Assembly (NCBI GenBank): GCA_965276635.1
Contig: CBDIBC010000002.1
Span: forward strand, 1-64,000
Source: CBDIBC01 sp965276635
GTDB lineage: Bacteria; Actinomycetota; Acidimicrobiia; Acidimicrobiales; Palsa-688
Reading direction: 5' to 3'
Length of the DNA: 64,000 bases
A program made the translations under genes and the position numbers. Of this stretch, positions 8,960 to 18,108 are shown in pieces; position 1 is the first letter of the stretch, and every line of letters begins with the position of its first letter. The notes beneath the pieces are model-generated. The model was not told where the DNA came from and did no database searches. It was given only the letters and a program-made list of their open reading frames with translations.

Positions 8960-10610
8960 CCGCCGGCCGCTCGAGCGCGTCGGCCAGCTCCGCTTCGGCC
9001 TCCGCCTCGGACGGGTCGGTCACCAGCGATCCGTCCGACCCGTGGCGCCAGTAGGGATCGCCGTGGTCGAGGACGCGCCCCCAGCGGCGCTTGATCAGCT
9101 CCAGCTCGGCGGCGCCGATGCCCGACCGCCGGCTCTTGGACTCGAAGTGGTAGAGGCGCGCGAACGGCGTGCAGACGATGCGCAGCCCGGCGCCACGGAC
9201 CTTGAGGCTGAGGTCCACGTCGTTGTAGTTCATGGGGAACCGCGGCGAGAGGCCGCCGACGTCGAGGTAGACATCCCGCCGCATCATGGCGCACGCCGCC
9301 GTGACGCCCGAGCACTCCCGGTCCATCGTCAGCACCGACACCGGACCGGGGTCGTCGGCCGCCACCCCATAGCCGACATGGCCGATGGCGCCCCCGCCCG
9401 GGTAGAGGTGACCGGCGTGCTGCACCGTCCCGTCCTCGAAGAGCAGCGTGGCCCCCACCATGCCGATGTCGGGCTGCTGGGCCAGACCAAGGAGGGTCTC
9501 CACCCAGTCGGGGGAGATGACCTCGATGTCGTCGTTCAGCAGGAGCAGGTAGCTGCCGGTGGATCCGACCACACCGGTGTCCATCTTCCTGGCGTAGTTG
9601 AACGGGCCGTGGTACCAGAGGAAGCGGAGCTGGGCGCGGTCTCCGCAGATGGTGGCCAGATCCGACTCCACGTGATGCGGCGTCGTGGTGTCGGCCACCA
9701 CCACGATCTCCAGGTTCGGGTAGGTGGAGCAGGCGACGATGCTGCGGATCGCGTCCATCACGTAGGAGCGGTGCCGACCGAAGATGGTGCCGGTGGAGCC
9801 CCGTGTGGGGATCACGATGCTGACCAGCGGCGCACCGTCGATCCGCCGGTGCAGCCGGTAGATGCCCCCCGCATCGATCTGCTCGACGTCGGCGGGGATC
9901 CCGACCCGGTCGCAGTGTTCGGCGATGGCCCGGCGGGCGGCGGCGTAGACCGCCGGGTTCCCGGTGCCGCTCACCTGGCCGGGCCGGACCCGCCAGTGGT
10001 AGAGGATCCGGGGAAGGTGAACGATGCGTGTCGTCCGCTCGCTGGCCCGCAGCACCAGGTCGTAGTCCTGTGAGCCGTCGAAGCCGGGCCGGAACCCTCC
10101 GATCTCGTCGATGAGTCGGCGGCGGTAGACGGTGAGGTGGTTGACGTACATCTGGGCCCGGAGGCGTTCGGGCGACCAGTCGGGCTTGAGGAACGGACCG
10201 AGTCTCCGGCCCTCCATGTCGATCCAGTCCTCGTCGGTGTACAGCAGGTCACAGGTCGGGTCGGCGCGCAGTGCGTTGTCGCACTCGGTCAGGGCCGTCG
10301 GCTCGAGGAGGTCGTCGTGGTCCATCAGGGCGACGTAGCTCCCGGTGGCGGCAGCCAGTGCCGTGTTGGTGGCGGCCACGATGCCCTGGTTCGCCGGGTG
10401 GCGCAGCAGTCGCACCCGGTCGTCGGCGTCGGCGGCCCGCCCGGCGACGTCGGCCACGGCGGTGCTGGTGGAGCCGTCGTCGACGACGACGAGCTCCCAG
10501 TCGTCGAAGGTCTGGTCCCGAACCGAGTCGATGGCGAGCCGCAGCAGCTCGGCCGGCGTGTCGTGGGCGGGCATCACCACCGAGAAGCGCGGTCCCGGCG
10601 GATTGCTCAC
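8937..10610 (-). CDS. Glycosyltransferase with two GT2 domains
   Basis: A 557-residue protein with two successive GT-A family 2 domains. The first (about residues 8-250) has [28 protein letters not shown] and the metal site [13 protein letters not shown]. The second (about 255-520) starts at [10 protein letters not shown], with [15 protein letters not shown] and ED-type acceptor region [13 protein letters not shown]. Tandem GT2 proteins of this kind usually add alternating sugars to a surface glycan. The start at GTG 10610 overlaps the stop of the upstream methyltransferase by 4 bp (GTGA). The open frame continues upstream inside that gene and is not translated by this choice. The 3' end overlaps clpP by 23 bp. 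It is read with the 10607-11662 gene as a two-gene operon divergent from the ABC exporter. Confidence 0.88.
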   Translation of the reverse strand: MSNPPGPRFSVVMPAHDTPAELLRLAIDSVRDQTFDDWELVVVDDGSTSTAVADVAGRAADADDRVRLLRHPANQGIVAATNTALAAATGSYVALMDHDDLLEPTALTECDNALRADPTCDLLYTDEDWIDMEGRRLGPFLKPDWSPERLRAQMYVNHLTVYRRRLIDEIGGFRPGFDGSQDYDLVLRASERTTRIVHLPRILYHWRVRPGQVSGTGNPAVYAAARRAIAEHCDRVGIPADVEQIDAGGIYRLHRRIDGAPLVSIVIPTRGSTGTIFGRHRSYVMDAIRSIVACSTYPNLEIVVVADTTTPHHVESDLATICGDRAQLRFLWYHGPFNYARKMDTGVVGSTGSYLLLLNDDIEVISPDWVETLLGLAQQPDIGMVGATLLFEDGTVQHAGHLYPGGGAIGHVGYGVAADDPGPVSVLTMDRECSGVTAACAMMRRDVYLDVGGLSPRFPMNYNDVDLSLKVRGAGLRIVCTPFARLYHFESKSRRSGIGAAELELIKRRWGRVLDHGDPYWRHGSDGSLVTDPSEAEAEAELADALERPAARSRPAR

Positions 10611-11662
10611 GGCGACGGTCGAACCGCCCGACGAGCTGCTCGCAGCGACCTGGCGATGGCCTGACCCGACCGCCACGAACGAGAAGCCAGCAGCCTGGTC
10701 ACCAGCTGCTCGGCTCCGTTGGCGCGCTCCAGGGCAGCGGCCAGCTCCGACTCCAGCACGGCCCTCCTGGCCGCCTCCTCCTCGGTCTGGGCCTGGACGA
10801 GGAGATCGGTGCGGTACTGCGACTCCGCCAGCTCGGCCCGCAGGCCGATGACCTCGTCGGTGAGGCCCAGGACCCGCTCTACGTTGGCCAGCTGTGCGGT
10901 GCTGGGTTCGGCGGGGGCATCGTCGATCGTGTGGTGCAGGTCGTCGATGGTGCGGTGCAGGTCGAGCAGCGCCTGTCGCTTGCCCACGACCTCCTCGCGG
11001 AGGGGAGCGAGCTCGGTCTCGTAGCGATAGGCGACATCGGCCGGCCGCAGGGCGGCCCGCTCCACGATCATGGCCCACGGGCTGAGGTAGGTGAGGTCGA
11101 GATCGGTGCGACGGAAGAAGCCCCGCTGGGCGAACCATCCCGCCCAGGTGGCGGTGGGATGCAGGTTCACGTGCGTCGGTTCGGCGTAGTCGTAGGGTGT
11201 CGACGAGAAGAAGATGCGGTCGGTGGCGGCACAGATGTTGTCGATGGCCAGCTGCGTGTCAGTCGGGGCCATGTGCTCGATGACCTCGATGACGGTGATG
11301 AGGTCGTAGGAGCCTTCCAAGGGCTGAGTGAGGTCGTGGACGGCCACCCGGTCACGGACCCGCTCCACGGCGGCGGTGATGGCGTAGTCGGAGATGTCGA
11401 CGCCCCGGGCGTCGATCCCACGGTCGAGCAGGGCGGCGACCAGGAAGCCCTTGGCGCAGCCGACATCGAGGCAGCTTCGGGGCGCCACCTGGCGCACCAG
11501 GTTGTCGGCGACATCGCCGAAGAAACGGCCCCAGTGCGGCTCCTGCTCGTCGTACGGCAGGCCCAGCCCGGTGCGGAAGTACTGCTCGTCGTAGTCGACG
11601 GCGGTGGTGGACAGGCTGGCAGTGGACAGGCTGGTCGAGGAAAGGTTGTCGGGGGTCGTCAT
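10607..11662 (-). CDS. SAM-dependent methyltransferase with long C-terminal coiled coil (WbdD-like architecture)
   Basis: A 351-residue protein. Residues about 20-205 form a class I methyltransferase: CLDVGCAKGFLVAALLDRG (65-82) binds SAM, then GVDIS, DLITVIEVIEHM and FFSSTPYDYAEPTH. From about 212 to 325 the chain is rich in Leu/Glu/Arg heptads (ETELAPLREEVVGKRQALL, then IGLRAELAESQYRTDLL and ESELAAALERANGAEQL). It ends in the basic RLLASRSWRSGQAIARSLR tail often seen in surface-glycan enzymes. A methyltransferase joined to a coiled coil next to a Wzm/Wzt exporter resembles WbdD of E. coli O9a, which caps the polymer and sets its length; no kinase domain is visible here. Start ATG 11662; the open frame upstream is arginine-rich noise. 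Divergent from the exporter, 158 bp between starts. Confidence 0.82.
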   Translation of the reverse strand: MTTPDNLSSTSLSTASLSTTAVDYDEQYFRTGLGLPYDEQEPHWGRFFGDVADNLVRQVAPRSCLDVGCAKGFLVAALLDRGIDARGVDISDYAITAAVERVRDRVAVHDLTQPLEGSYDLITVIEVIEHMAPTDTQLAIDNICAATDRIFFSSTPYDYAEPTHVNLHPTATWAGWFAQRGFFRRTDLDLTYLSPWAMIVERAALRPADVAYRYETELAPLREEVVGKRQALLDLHRTIDDLHHTIDDAPAEPSTAQLANVERVLGLTDEVIGLRAELAESQYRTDLLVQAQTEEEAARRAVLESELAAALERANGAEQLVTRLLASRSWRSGQAIARSLRAARRAVRPSP

Positions 11663-11820
11663 GATGGCTTCCGTGCGCAGGGCTCGAAGCAGCCTAGTGG
11701 TCGGCCTCCGCGCTCGCCGCCATCCCCCGGTGCTGGCCCGGTTCCGAGCACCGGCTCCGCTAGAGTCGCGCCGATGCACATCGTGTGCGCCGTCGCCCGG
11801 GTCGACGCCGGTGGGTCCTC

Positions 11821-12618
11821 GTGAGCCACATCGCCACGTACCGGTCATCGCGCGAGCTCTTCAACAACCTGACGCTGCGCGAGCTCCGCTCGAAGTACAA
11901 GCGGTCGTTCCTCGGGTGGACCTGGTCGATGGTCAACCCGCTGGCGAACATGGTCGTCTACACGATCATGTTCGGGGTCTTCTTGAAGATCAAGCTGGCG
12001 GACGGCGCGCCGAGCGGGATGCACGAGTACGCGCTGTGGCTGCTGGCGGCCCTGCTGCCGTGGAGCTTCTTTCAGAACGGCGTCATGTCGTGCATGGGCG
12101 TGCTGGTGGCGAACTCGAACCTGGTGAAGAAGACCTACTTCCCGCGCGAGCTGCTCCCCGCCTCCTCGGTGGCGTCGAACCTGGTCTCGCACGGCATCGA
12201 GATGGGCCTGCTCCTCGTGGCCGTGCTGGCCTTCGGGAACTGGCGGGTGCTCCCACTCCTGCCGTTCCTCGTGTTGCTGGTGGCCATCAATGCCCTGGCG
12301 GCCCTGGGCCTCGGCCTGCTGCTCAGCGTGCTGAACGTCTACTTCCGGGACATCGAGCACTTCATGAGCATCTTCTTCCTGGTCTGGTTGTACGGGTCGT
12401 TCATCGTCTTCCCCATCACTTACGCCAAGGGCTACGGGACTATCCTGAAGCTCAACCCGATGGTGGACATGGGCCTGTGCTTCCGGTCGGTGCTGTGGGA
12501 CGGCACCCACCCCGGCTGGCTCGAGCTGGCCTACTTCACCGCCTTCGCGATTGTGGTGTTCATCGTGGGCATCAAGGTGTTCTGGCGCCTGGAGGGTCGG
12601 GTGGCAGAGGAGCTGTGA
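11821..12618 (+). CDS. wzm: ABC-2 polysaccharide exporter permease (Wzm type)
   Basis: A 265-residue membrane protein. The cytosolic N-terminus LTLRELRSKYKRSFLGWTWS is the standard signature of Wzm/TagG-type permeases. About six hydrophobic helices follow, including MVVYTIMFGVFLKIK, ALWLLAALLPWSFFQNGV, EMGLLLVAVLAF, LLPFLVLLVAINALAALGLG and SIFFLVWLYGSFIVFPITY. It should move a finished lipid-linked polysaccharide across the cytoplasmic membrane together with the ATPase encoded next. The GTG at 11821 is chosen because it gives VSHIATYRSSRELFNNL; 12 extra residues are possible upstream but are basic and not family-like. The stop overlaps the ATPase start by 4 bp (GTGA). Confidence 0.9.
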   Translation: MSHIATYRSSRELFNNLTLRELRSKYKRSFLGWTWSMVNPLANMVVYTIMFGVFLKIKLADGAPSGMHEYALWLLAALLPWSFFQNGVMSCMGVLVANSNLVKKTYFPRELLPASSVASNLVSHGIEMGLLLVAVLAFGNWRVLPLLPFLVLLVAINALAALGLGLLLSVLNVYFRDIEHFMSIFFLVWLYGSFIVFPITYAKGYGTILKLNPMVDMGLCFRSVLWDGTHPGWLELAYFTAFAIVVFIVGIKVFWRLEGRVAEEL

Positions 12619-13862
12619 GCTTCGCCCCGGTACAGGACGTCGACCTCAGCACCGGTCCGGTGGTGGTCAGCTGCGACGGCGTGTCCAAGCAGTTCCGGCT
12701 GTTCCGGGAGAAGAACAACTCGCTGAAGGCGACCATCCTGCGGGGGCGGCGGGCCATCGTCGAGGAGTTCTGGGCCATGCGCGACGTCACCTTCGACGTC
12801 CACCAGGGCGAGACGTTCGGCTTGATCGGCGAGAACGGCTCGGGGAAGAGCACGACGCTCAAATGCCTGACGAAGATCCTCCGGCCCGACGAGGGAACGG
12901 TGACCGTCGAGGGGAAGGTGTCGGCCCTCCTGGAGCTCGGTGCCGGCTTCCACCCAGAGCTGTCGGGCCGGGAGAACGTCTTCTTGAACGGGGCCATCCT
13001 GGGTCTGAGCCAGCGGGAGCTGCGTCGGCGCTTCGACGACATCGTCGACTTCGCCGGCATCGGCAAGTTCATCGACGAGCCGGTGAAGAACTACTCGTCG
13101 GGCATGTACGTGCGGCTGGGCTTCTCGGTGGCGATCAACGTCGACCCCGACGTGCTCCTCATCGACGAGGTCCTGGCTGTCGGCGACGAGGCCTTCCAGC
13201 GCAAGTGCAACGAGAAGTTCGCCGACCTGAAGGCGAACGGGAAGACCATCGTGCTGGTCACCCACTCCATGGCATCGGTGCAGAACCTCTGCGATCGGGT
13301 GGCGTGGTTCAGCCACGGGCGGCTGGTGGACGTGGGCAAGCCCCGTGAGATCATCGAGCACTACACCGGCGCGGTGCAGACGGACCGGGAGCTCGACGAG
13401 GAAGGCCACGTGCGCTGGGGCTCGGGCGAGGGTCGGGTGACGCAGGTGGAGCTGCTGAACGCCGCCGGGCGGTCCGTGACGAACGTGAACTCGGGTGAGG
13501 CCGCCACCCTGCGGCTGCATTACGACATCCCCACCGCCATCGAGCGGCCCGTGTTCGGTCTGGCCATCTACACCATCGACGGCTTCCACGTGACCGGGCC
13601 GAACAGCCGGGACGTCGACTGCGTGCCGGAGAAGCTGGTGGGGACCGGGCAGGTCGACATCCGTTTCGATCGGCTACGGCTCCTGCCCGGGACCTACGAC
13701 CTCACGGTCTCGCTGTACGACTACGCCTGCCTCCACCCCTTCGACTTCCGCCAGCACATCCTGCGCTTCGACGTGGAGCGCGGATCGACGAACCACGAGC
13801 AGTTCGGTGTGGTCTCGCTGGGTGGGCGTTGGCAGATCGGCGATCTGACCGCCGAAGGCTGA
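12615..13862 (+). CDS. wzt: ABC polysaccharide exporter ATPase with C-terminal glycan-binding domain (Wzt type)
   Basis: A 415-residue protein. Residues about 15-255 form the ATPase: Walker A GENGSGKST (72-80), the family signature ELGAGFHPELSGRENVFLNG, ABC signature YSSGMYVRLGFS (160-171), Walker B VLLIDEVLAVGD, and the switch His in VTHSMAS. Residues about 260-415 match the beta-sandwich Wzt C-terminal domain, which in O9a-type systems recognises the capped end of the polymer. The presence of this domain argues for substrate-specific export of a terminated glycan and fits the coiled-coil methyltransferase on the divergent operon. The GTG start at 12615 overlaps the permease stop. The gene ends 24 bp before the convergent propeller gene. 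Confidence 0.92.
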   Translation: MSFAPVQDVDLSTGPVVVSCDGVSKQFRLFREKNNSLKATILRGRRAIVEEFWAMRDVTFDVHQGETFGLIGENGSGKSTTLKCLTKILRPDEGTVTVEGKVSALLELGAGFHPELSGRENVFLNGAILGLSQRELRRRFDDIVDFAGIGKFIDEPVKNYSSGMYVRLGFSVAINVDPDVLLIDEVLAVGDEAFQRKCNEKFADLKANGKTIVLVTHSMASVQNLCDRVAWFSHGRLVDVGKPREIIEHYTGAVQTDRELDEEGHVRWGSGEGRVTQVELLNAAGRSVTNVNSGEAATLRLHYDIPTAIERPVFGLAIYTIDGFHVTGPNSRDVDCVPEKLVGTGQVDIRFDRLRLLPGTYDLTVSLYDYACLHPFDFRQHILRFDVERGSTNHEQFGVVSLGGRWQIGDLTAEG

Positions 13863-13886
13863 ACCGCCCGGCCGGCGGCCGATCCG

Positions 13887-16142
13887 TCAGCGAGGCAGCC
13901 CGGACACGGCCACGATCGGCTGGACCAGGTGGATGTTCCCCAGTGAGCCGTCGAAGGGGGCATTGCCGTAGTTGAACAACCCGCCGTCGCTGGCCACCAA
14001 GCGGTAGCCGCCGCCCGCGGACGCGTCGGTGATGCCGACTACCGGCTTGACCAGCGGGGCGGCCCCGGCGGAGCCGTAGAACGGTGCCCCGTAGGCGAAG
14101 ACGCCACCGTCGGCCGCGGCCAGCCAGTAGCCGCCGGTGGCCGGGTCGATTGCCACGCCGACGACCGGGCGCACCAGGGGCGCCCCGCCTGCCGAGCCGT
14201 GGAACTGGTCGTCGCCGAAGGCGAAGACCCCTCCGTCGGTGGCGGCCAGGACGTATCCACCGCCATCGGGTGTGGCCGCCATGCCGACGATGGGGGAGCG
14301 GAGGCGGTACGAGCCGGCCGAGCCGTGGAACAGGGCGTCGCCGAAGGTGAACACGCCGCCGTCGGCCGCCACCAGCCAGTAGCCGTTGCCATCCGGCGTC
14401 GGGGCCATACCGACGATCGGCGCCGTGAGGCGCACGTTCCCCAAGGAGCCGTAGAAGCGGGCGTCGCCGAAGGCGAAGATGCCGCCGTCGGAGGCGACCA
14501 GCCAGTATCCGCCCCCGTCTCCGCTCACCGCCCCGCCGACCACGGGCCGCGTGAGAGCGACGTTCCCCGTCGATCCGCAGAACGGCAGGTTCCCGAACGA
14601 GAACACCCCGCCGTCAGCGGCGACCATGTCGTAGCCGCGGGGACCTGCGGGCGCGCCGCACGCCACCTGGATGACGGGCTTGGGGGTGCCGGCGTTGCCG
14701 GTGAGCTGGGCATCGTGGTGGAACTCGGGCCACGCTCCCGGCTCGTTCGCCAGTGATCCGTTCGACCCGGCCAGCGAGAAGTGCTCCACGTAACCCTGGT
14801 TCTGGGCGTTGTAGCCCGCCACGGTGACGCCGAGCGCGCCGGAGGGGTCCTGGGTTACCAGCGGTGAACCCTGGAAGCCCTTGAACGCCGCAAGGACGGC
14901 CACCTGCGCCCCTGTCTTTCCGTCGAGAACGTCGACGCCGTTCTGGGTGGGCACGAGCAGGTCCTGGTAGCCGGTGCCCGTGAAGTCGGCCGAGGTGATG
15001 CTGCCAATGATCGCCGACCCGACGTTGGTGCTCCAGATGGTGGCGCCAGTGTTCCCGTTCAGCAGGTAGGCCGTGCCCGCCGAGGTGCCCTCGGCGATCT
15101 GCTGCCCGCTCCCGAGGGCATCGACGACCGCCGGGCTCGAGGTGGTCGCCCCGTTCAGCGTCACGGCCCAACGCAGACCGCAATGGCTGTCGACGGCGAG
15201 CAGCTGGTCGGTCTGCGAGGCGCCTGCGTAGCTGGCGCCGGTGCCGAAGGTGATCCCGACGGCGCCCCCAGGCAGGAAGGTTCCGACGGCCGGTGACGAC
15301 TGCACGGTCTGATTGGTGTCGTACTGGCACAGCAGGCCGCCGTTGGGGCTCCCGGCGCCCAGGTTTCCGCTCTGCGAGAGGATCCGGAGGTGGCCGCCAT
15401 TGCCGTAGTTCGTGTTGTACGCCAGCCCGGCGGTGGAATCGCCGCCCTCGATGATCTCGTTCTGGCCGTTGCCGTAGAGGTCGGCCAGGGCGGGTGTCGT
15501 GAAGTTGGAGTCGGCCTCGAACCACGGGAAGCCGGGCTGGACGGCCCCGTTGTCCGCGTTCAGCTCGTCCTGTTGCTGGCCGAGCGTTCCCGACACCGCA
15601 GAGGTCGCGCCCTGCAGGGTGCCGATGGCCAGCCCGGTGACGACGCTGGCACTCCCGCCCGCACCATTCGGCAGGGCCGAGACGGTCGTCCGCCACCGGC
15701 GCGAGCCGTTGGCGTTGAACGCGTTGTAGGCCCCGCCCGTGTTCTTGCCGGCGGCGGCGTTGCCGGTTCCCACGTAGACCGTCGAGCCGGCGACCGAGGG
15801 CGGGGAGTCGATCGGCAGGCCGTCGGGGACGATCGGCCAGCCGGCTACCTCGCTGCCGTCGGAGAGGTGTAGGGCATAGAGCCGACCGGATCGGTCACCG
15901 ACGACGGCGGCCGGCTGCCCGTCGAGGTTGGCCACGGTCGGAGAGGACAGGGCGACGGGGTTCCCGGCGTCGGGCAGGGTGGCCGACCAGGTCGACACGA
16001 AGTTCAATGCCGCCGCCGCCCGCACGGTGCCAGGCTGCGCCCCGGCCGAGGCCGGCACCGCCAGTGCGACGAGCGCCGAGACGCCGACGAGCGCACCGAC
16101 CCGGCGGACCCCCGGCCGTGACCGGCTCATACCTGACGTCAT
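13887..16142 (-). CDS. Secreted beta-propeller-like protein with six C-terminal GYWLVASDGG repeats
   Basis: A 751-residue exported protein. The start at ATG 16142 is supported by GAGGAG 8 bp upstream and by a signal peptide ending near ASAGAQ (core VGALVGVSALVALAVPA). Residues about 45-490 contain short FG-GAP/PQQ-like units: SSPTVANLDGQPAAVVGDR, TPALADLYGNGQNEIIEGG, SSPAVVDALGSGQQIAEG and TSADFTGTGYQDLLVPT, which suggests a beta-propeller with Ca-loop-like DxNG/DLYGNG turns. From about residue 500 come six repeats of about 42 residues (GYDMVAADGG, GYWLVASDGG, GYWLVAADGG, GYVLAATDGG, GYWLAAADGG, GYRLVASDGG). No catalytic motif is seen, so adhesion or binding is likely (inference). The gene is convergent with the Wzt gene and divergent from the glycosyltransferase block at 16273. 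Confidence 0.75.
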   Translation of the reverse strand: MTSGMSRSRPGVRRVGALVGVSALVALAVPASAGAQPGTVRAAAALNFVSTWSATLPDAGNPVALSSPTVANLDGQPAAVVGDRSGRLYALHLSDGSEVAGWPIVPDGLPIDSPPSVAGSTVYVGTGNAAAGKNTGGAYNAFNANGSRRWRTTVSALPNGAGGSASVVTGLAIGTLQGATSAVSGTLGQQQDELNADNGAVQPGFPWFEADSNFTTPALADLYGNGQNEIIEGGDSTAGLAYNTNYGNGGHLRILSQSGNLGAGSPNGGLLCQYDTNQTVQSSPAVGTFLPGGAVGITFGTGASYAGASQTDQLLAVDSHCGLRWAVTLNGATTSSPAVVDALGSGQQIAEGTSAGTAYLLNGNTGATIWSTNVGSAIIGSITSADFTGTGYQDLLVPTQNGVDVLDGKTGAQVAVLAAFKGFQGSPLVTQDPSGALGVTVAGYNAQNQGYVEHFSLAGSNGSLANEPGAWPEFHHDAQLTGNAGTPKPVIQVACGAPAGPRGYDMVAADGGVFSFGNLPFCGSTGNVALTRPVVGGAVSGDGGGYWLVASDGGIFAFGDARFYGSLGNVRLTAPIVGMAPTPDGNGYWLVAADGGVFTFGDALFHGSAGSYRLRSPIVGMAATPDGGGYVLAATDGGVFAFGDDQFHGSAGGAPLVRPVVGVAIDPATGGYWLAAADGGVFAYGAPFYGSAGAAPLVKPVVGITDASAGGGYRLVASDGGLFNYGNAPFDGSLGNIHLVQPIVAVSGLPR

Positions 16143-16272
16143 TGGTGCTCCTCGCCGGGTGACTCGCAAGCCGAACCCTCGTGTACTGGACCCTGGTTGC
16201 CTCGAGATCCCGCCGCCAACCTGCGCCACGTTGGGACTTCTCCTGTGCGGTACTTTACTGGTGGTGGAGCCA

Positions 16273-16713
16273 ATGTCCCAAAGAACGTCCGAACAACCAC
16301 TGAAAGTGGTCGACGCGAACGACGATCCCGGCCGGCGGGCGCCCGACTACGTCGAGCAGGTCAGGCGGGCCGCAGGACGGTTGGCGATGCGGCCGGTCCG
16401 CCCCGGCGACGTGCCGACGTCGCTCCTGGCCGTGGAGGACGCCGCCGACATCGACGTCGATGTGCCGACCAGGGCGTCGCGCCCGGGCGTGCGGGTGGTC
16501 AAGGTGGTCATGAAGCGGCTGGTGGGGTGGCAGCTTCGTTACCTGGGCGGTCAGCTGGGGGTGCTCGGCGAGGCGGTCGTCCGCCTCGGTCATGCCCTGG
16601 CCGACCGATCGGAGATGCTGGAGGAGCAGACGGCCCAAATCCATCGCGACGTGGCCGCGCTCGACGCTCGACTCGCCCGCCTGGAGGAGAAGGCCCCCGT
16701 CGGTGAGGGTTGA
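16273..16713 (+). CDS. Small protein with C-terminal coiled coil preceding a glycosyltransferase
   Basis: A 146-residue protein of no recognised family. The N-terminal half is charged and low in hydrophobics. Residues about 80-100 (VVKVVMKRLVGWQLRYLGG) are amphipathic and basic, and residues 100-140 form a heptad-rich coil ending ALDARLARLEEK. The start ATG 16273 has GGTGGAG just upstream. It overlaps the next gene, a GT4 glycosyltransferase, by 11 bp, so the two are translationally linked. Similar amphipathic-plus-coil segments recur at 17847 and near the N-terminus of the FkbM protein at 22727. A membrane tether or scaffold for the neighbouring transferase is possible (inference). Confidence 0.6.
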   Translation: MSQRTSEQPLKVVDANDDPGRRAPDYVEQVRRAAGRLAMRPVRPGDVPTSLLAVEDAADIDVDVPTRASRPGVRVVKVVMKRLVGWQLRYLGGQLGVLGEAVVRLGHALADRSEMLEEQTAQIHRDVAALDARLARLEEKAPVGEG

Positions 16714-17800
16714 CCAGTTCGTTCCCGGCTTCGCAGCCCACGACGCCATCGGGAACCACGTCCTCCAGGTCCGGTCGCTGCTTCGCTCGGCCGGGATGGA
16801 GTCCGACATCTACGGCGAGTTCATCGACCCCCGCGTGCGCGGCGAGGCTCGTCCGTTCCGCGAGTGCCCACCGGGTGCCGACGCCGGGCGGGTGATCCTC
16901 TACCAGGCCTCCACCCACTCCTCGATGGTCCCCTGGCTCGTCGCGGCCGCCGAAGCCGGCCAGGTCGTCGCCTCGAACTACCACAACATCACCCCCGCCG
17001 CCTACTTCGCCCGGTGGGAGCCGCAGGTCGCGGCCGGCATGGAACAGGCCCGAGCCGACGTCGGGCTCCTGGCACCGTACGTGGAGCTGGCGGTGGCGGT
17101 CTCGGCATTCAACCAGGCTGATCTGGTGGCGGCCGGTTACCGGTCCGCCACAGTGAGCCCACTGCTCGTCGACCTGGCCGACTACCACCGTGAGCCCGAG
17201 CCGCGGACGCTGGCCCACCTCCGCCGGCTGCAGGATCGCGGCATCACCCGGTGGCTGTTCGTGGGTCGCATCGCGCCGAACAAGTGCCAGCACGACGTCA
17301 TCGCCGCCTTCGCCCTGTACCGGCGCCTGTACGACGCCGACGCCCGGCTCACCCTGATCGGCGGTCCGACATCGCTGCGGTACCTGCGGGCCCTGCGGCG
17401 CATGACCGTCGAGCTCGAGCTGGACGACAGCGTGGAGTTCCTGGATGGCGTGGCCTTCCGCTCGCTGCTCGCCTACTTCGCCGTGGCCGACGTGTTCGTC
17501 TGCCAATCCGAGCACGAGGGCTTCTGCGTTCCGATCATCGAGGCCATGGAGCTGGGGGTGCCGGTCGTCGCCCACGGCGCGACCGCCATCCCCGAGACGG
17601 TCGCTGGCGCCGGGGTGGTGCTCGACGACAAGGACCCGCTCGTGGTGGCTCGCGCCGTCCACGAAGTCCTGGACGACCCAGACCGCCGCCGGTCGCTGAT
17701 CGCCGCCGGCCGGGACCGAGCCGCAGCGTTCGCGCTGCGGATCACCTCGGCCCGGTTCCTCGACACGATCACCACATGGCTCGACGAGCGCGCCGCGTGA
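16703..17800 (+). CDS. GT4-family glycosyltransferase
   Basis: A 365-residue GT-B fold transferase. The N-terminal domain starts VRVDQFVPGFAAHDAIGNH and contains YQASTHSSMVPWL. The C-terminal nucleotide-sugar domain has LFVGRIAPNKCQHDVIAAF, TLIGGPTSLRYLRAL, and the donor-binding block CQSEHEGFCVPIIEAMELG with the EX7E-like spacing (E in SEHEG and E in IIEAME). GTG 16703 overlaps the preceding small coiled-coil gene. The family retains anomeric configuration and usually transfers mannose, glucose or galactose; the exact sugar cannot be read from sequence. It is the first transferase of the plus-strand block 16273-24857. Confidence 0.88.
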   Translation: MRVDQFVPGFAAHDAIGNHVLQVRSLLRSAGMESDIYGEFIDPRVRGEARPFRECPPGADAGRVILYQASTHSSMVPWLVAAAEAGQVVASNYHNITPAAYFARWEPQVAAGMEQARADVGLLAPYVELAVAVSAFNQADLVAAGYRSATVSPLLVDLADYHREPEPRTLAHLRRLQDRGITRWLFVGRIAPNKCQHDVIAAFALYRRLYDADARLTLIGGPTSLRYLRALRRMTVELELDDSVEFLDGVAFRSLLAYFAVADVFVCQSEHEGFCVPIIEAMELGVPVVAHGATAIPETVAGAGVVLDDKDPLVVARAVHEVLDDPDRRRSLIAAGRDRAAAFALRITSARFLDTITTWLDERAA

Positions 17801-17846
17801 GCGGTGGCGCTTGTGCCGGGGCTCGGCGGCGGCCAACCTCGGGGCC

Positions 17847-18101
17847 ATGAACCAGCGTGTGCGACGAGCGGTGGTGGGGGTCCGCCAGCAGCTGCTGGCT
17901 CCCGTCCTGAACCGGCTGGACGGCATCGAGACCCGATTGGCCGCCACCGAGGTGGTGGTGGCCGAGGTCAGAGCCCAGTTGGACGCGGCCACGAGCCGGG
18001 TCGGTGCGCTCAATGAGCAGGCCCTCGGCCTGGCCGAGACCGAGACTCGGATCGCCCGGCGCCTCGAGGAGATCGGTTCGCTGCTCGGCGACAGCCGGTG
18101 A
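17847..18101 (+). CDS. Small coiled-coil protein preceding a two-domain glycosyltransferase
   Basis: An 84-residue protein with a basic amphipathic N-terminus (MNQRVRRAVVGVRQQLLAPV) followed by continuous heptads (NRLDGIETRLAATEVVVAEV, AQLDAATSRVGALNEQALGL). No transmembrane segment is seen. ATG 17847 is preferred over an in-frame TTG at 17811. It lies 46 bp after the GT4 gene and 7 bp before the next transferase. Its position and build match the protein at 16273-16713, suggesting a repeated theme in which a small coil protein is paired with the transferase downstream. Function unknown. Confidence 0.55.
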   Translation: MNQRVRRAVVGVRQQLLAPVLNRLDGIETRLAATEVVVAEVRAQLDAATSRVGALNEQALGLAETETRIARRLEEIGSLLGDSR

Positions 18102-18108
18102 CCGCCCG

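Noticed and set aside
8937..11138. The tandem GT2 gene extended to 11138
   Set aside because: The extra part is antisense-like sequence within the methyltransferase gene; GTG 10610 with a GTGA overlap fits the family start.
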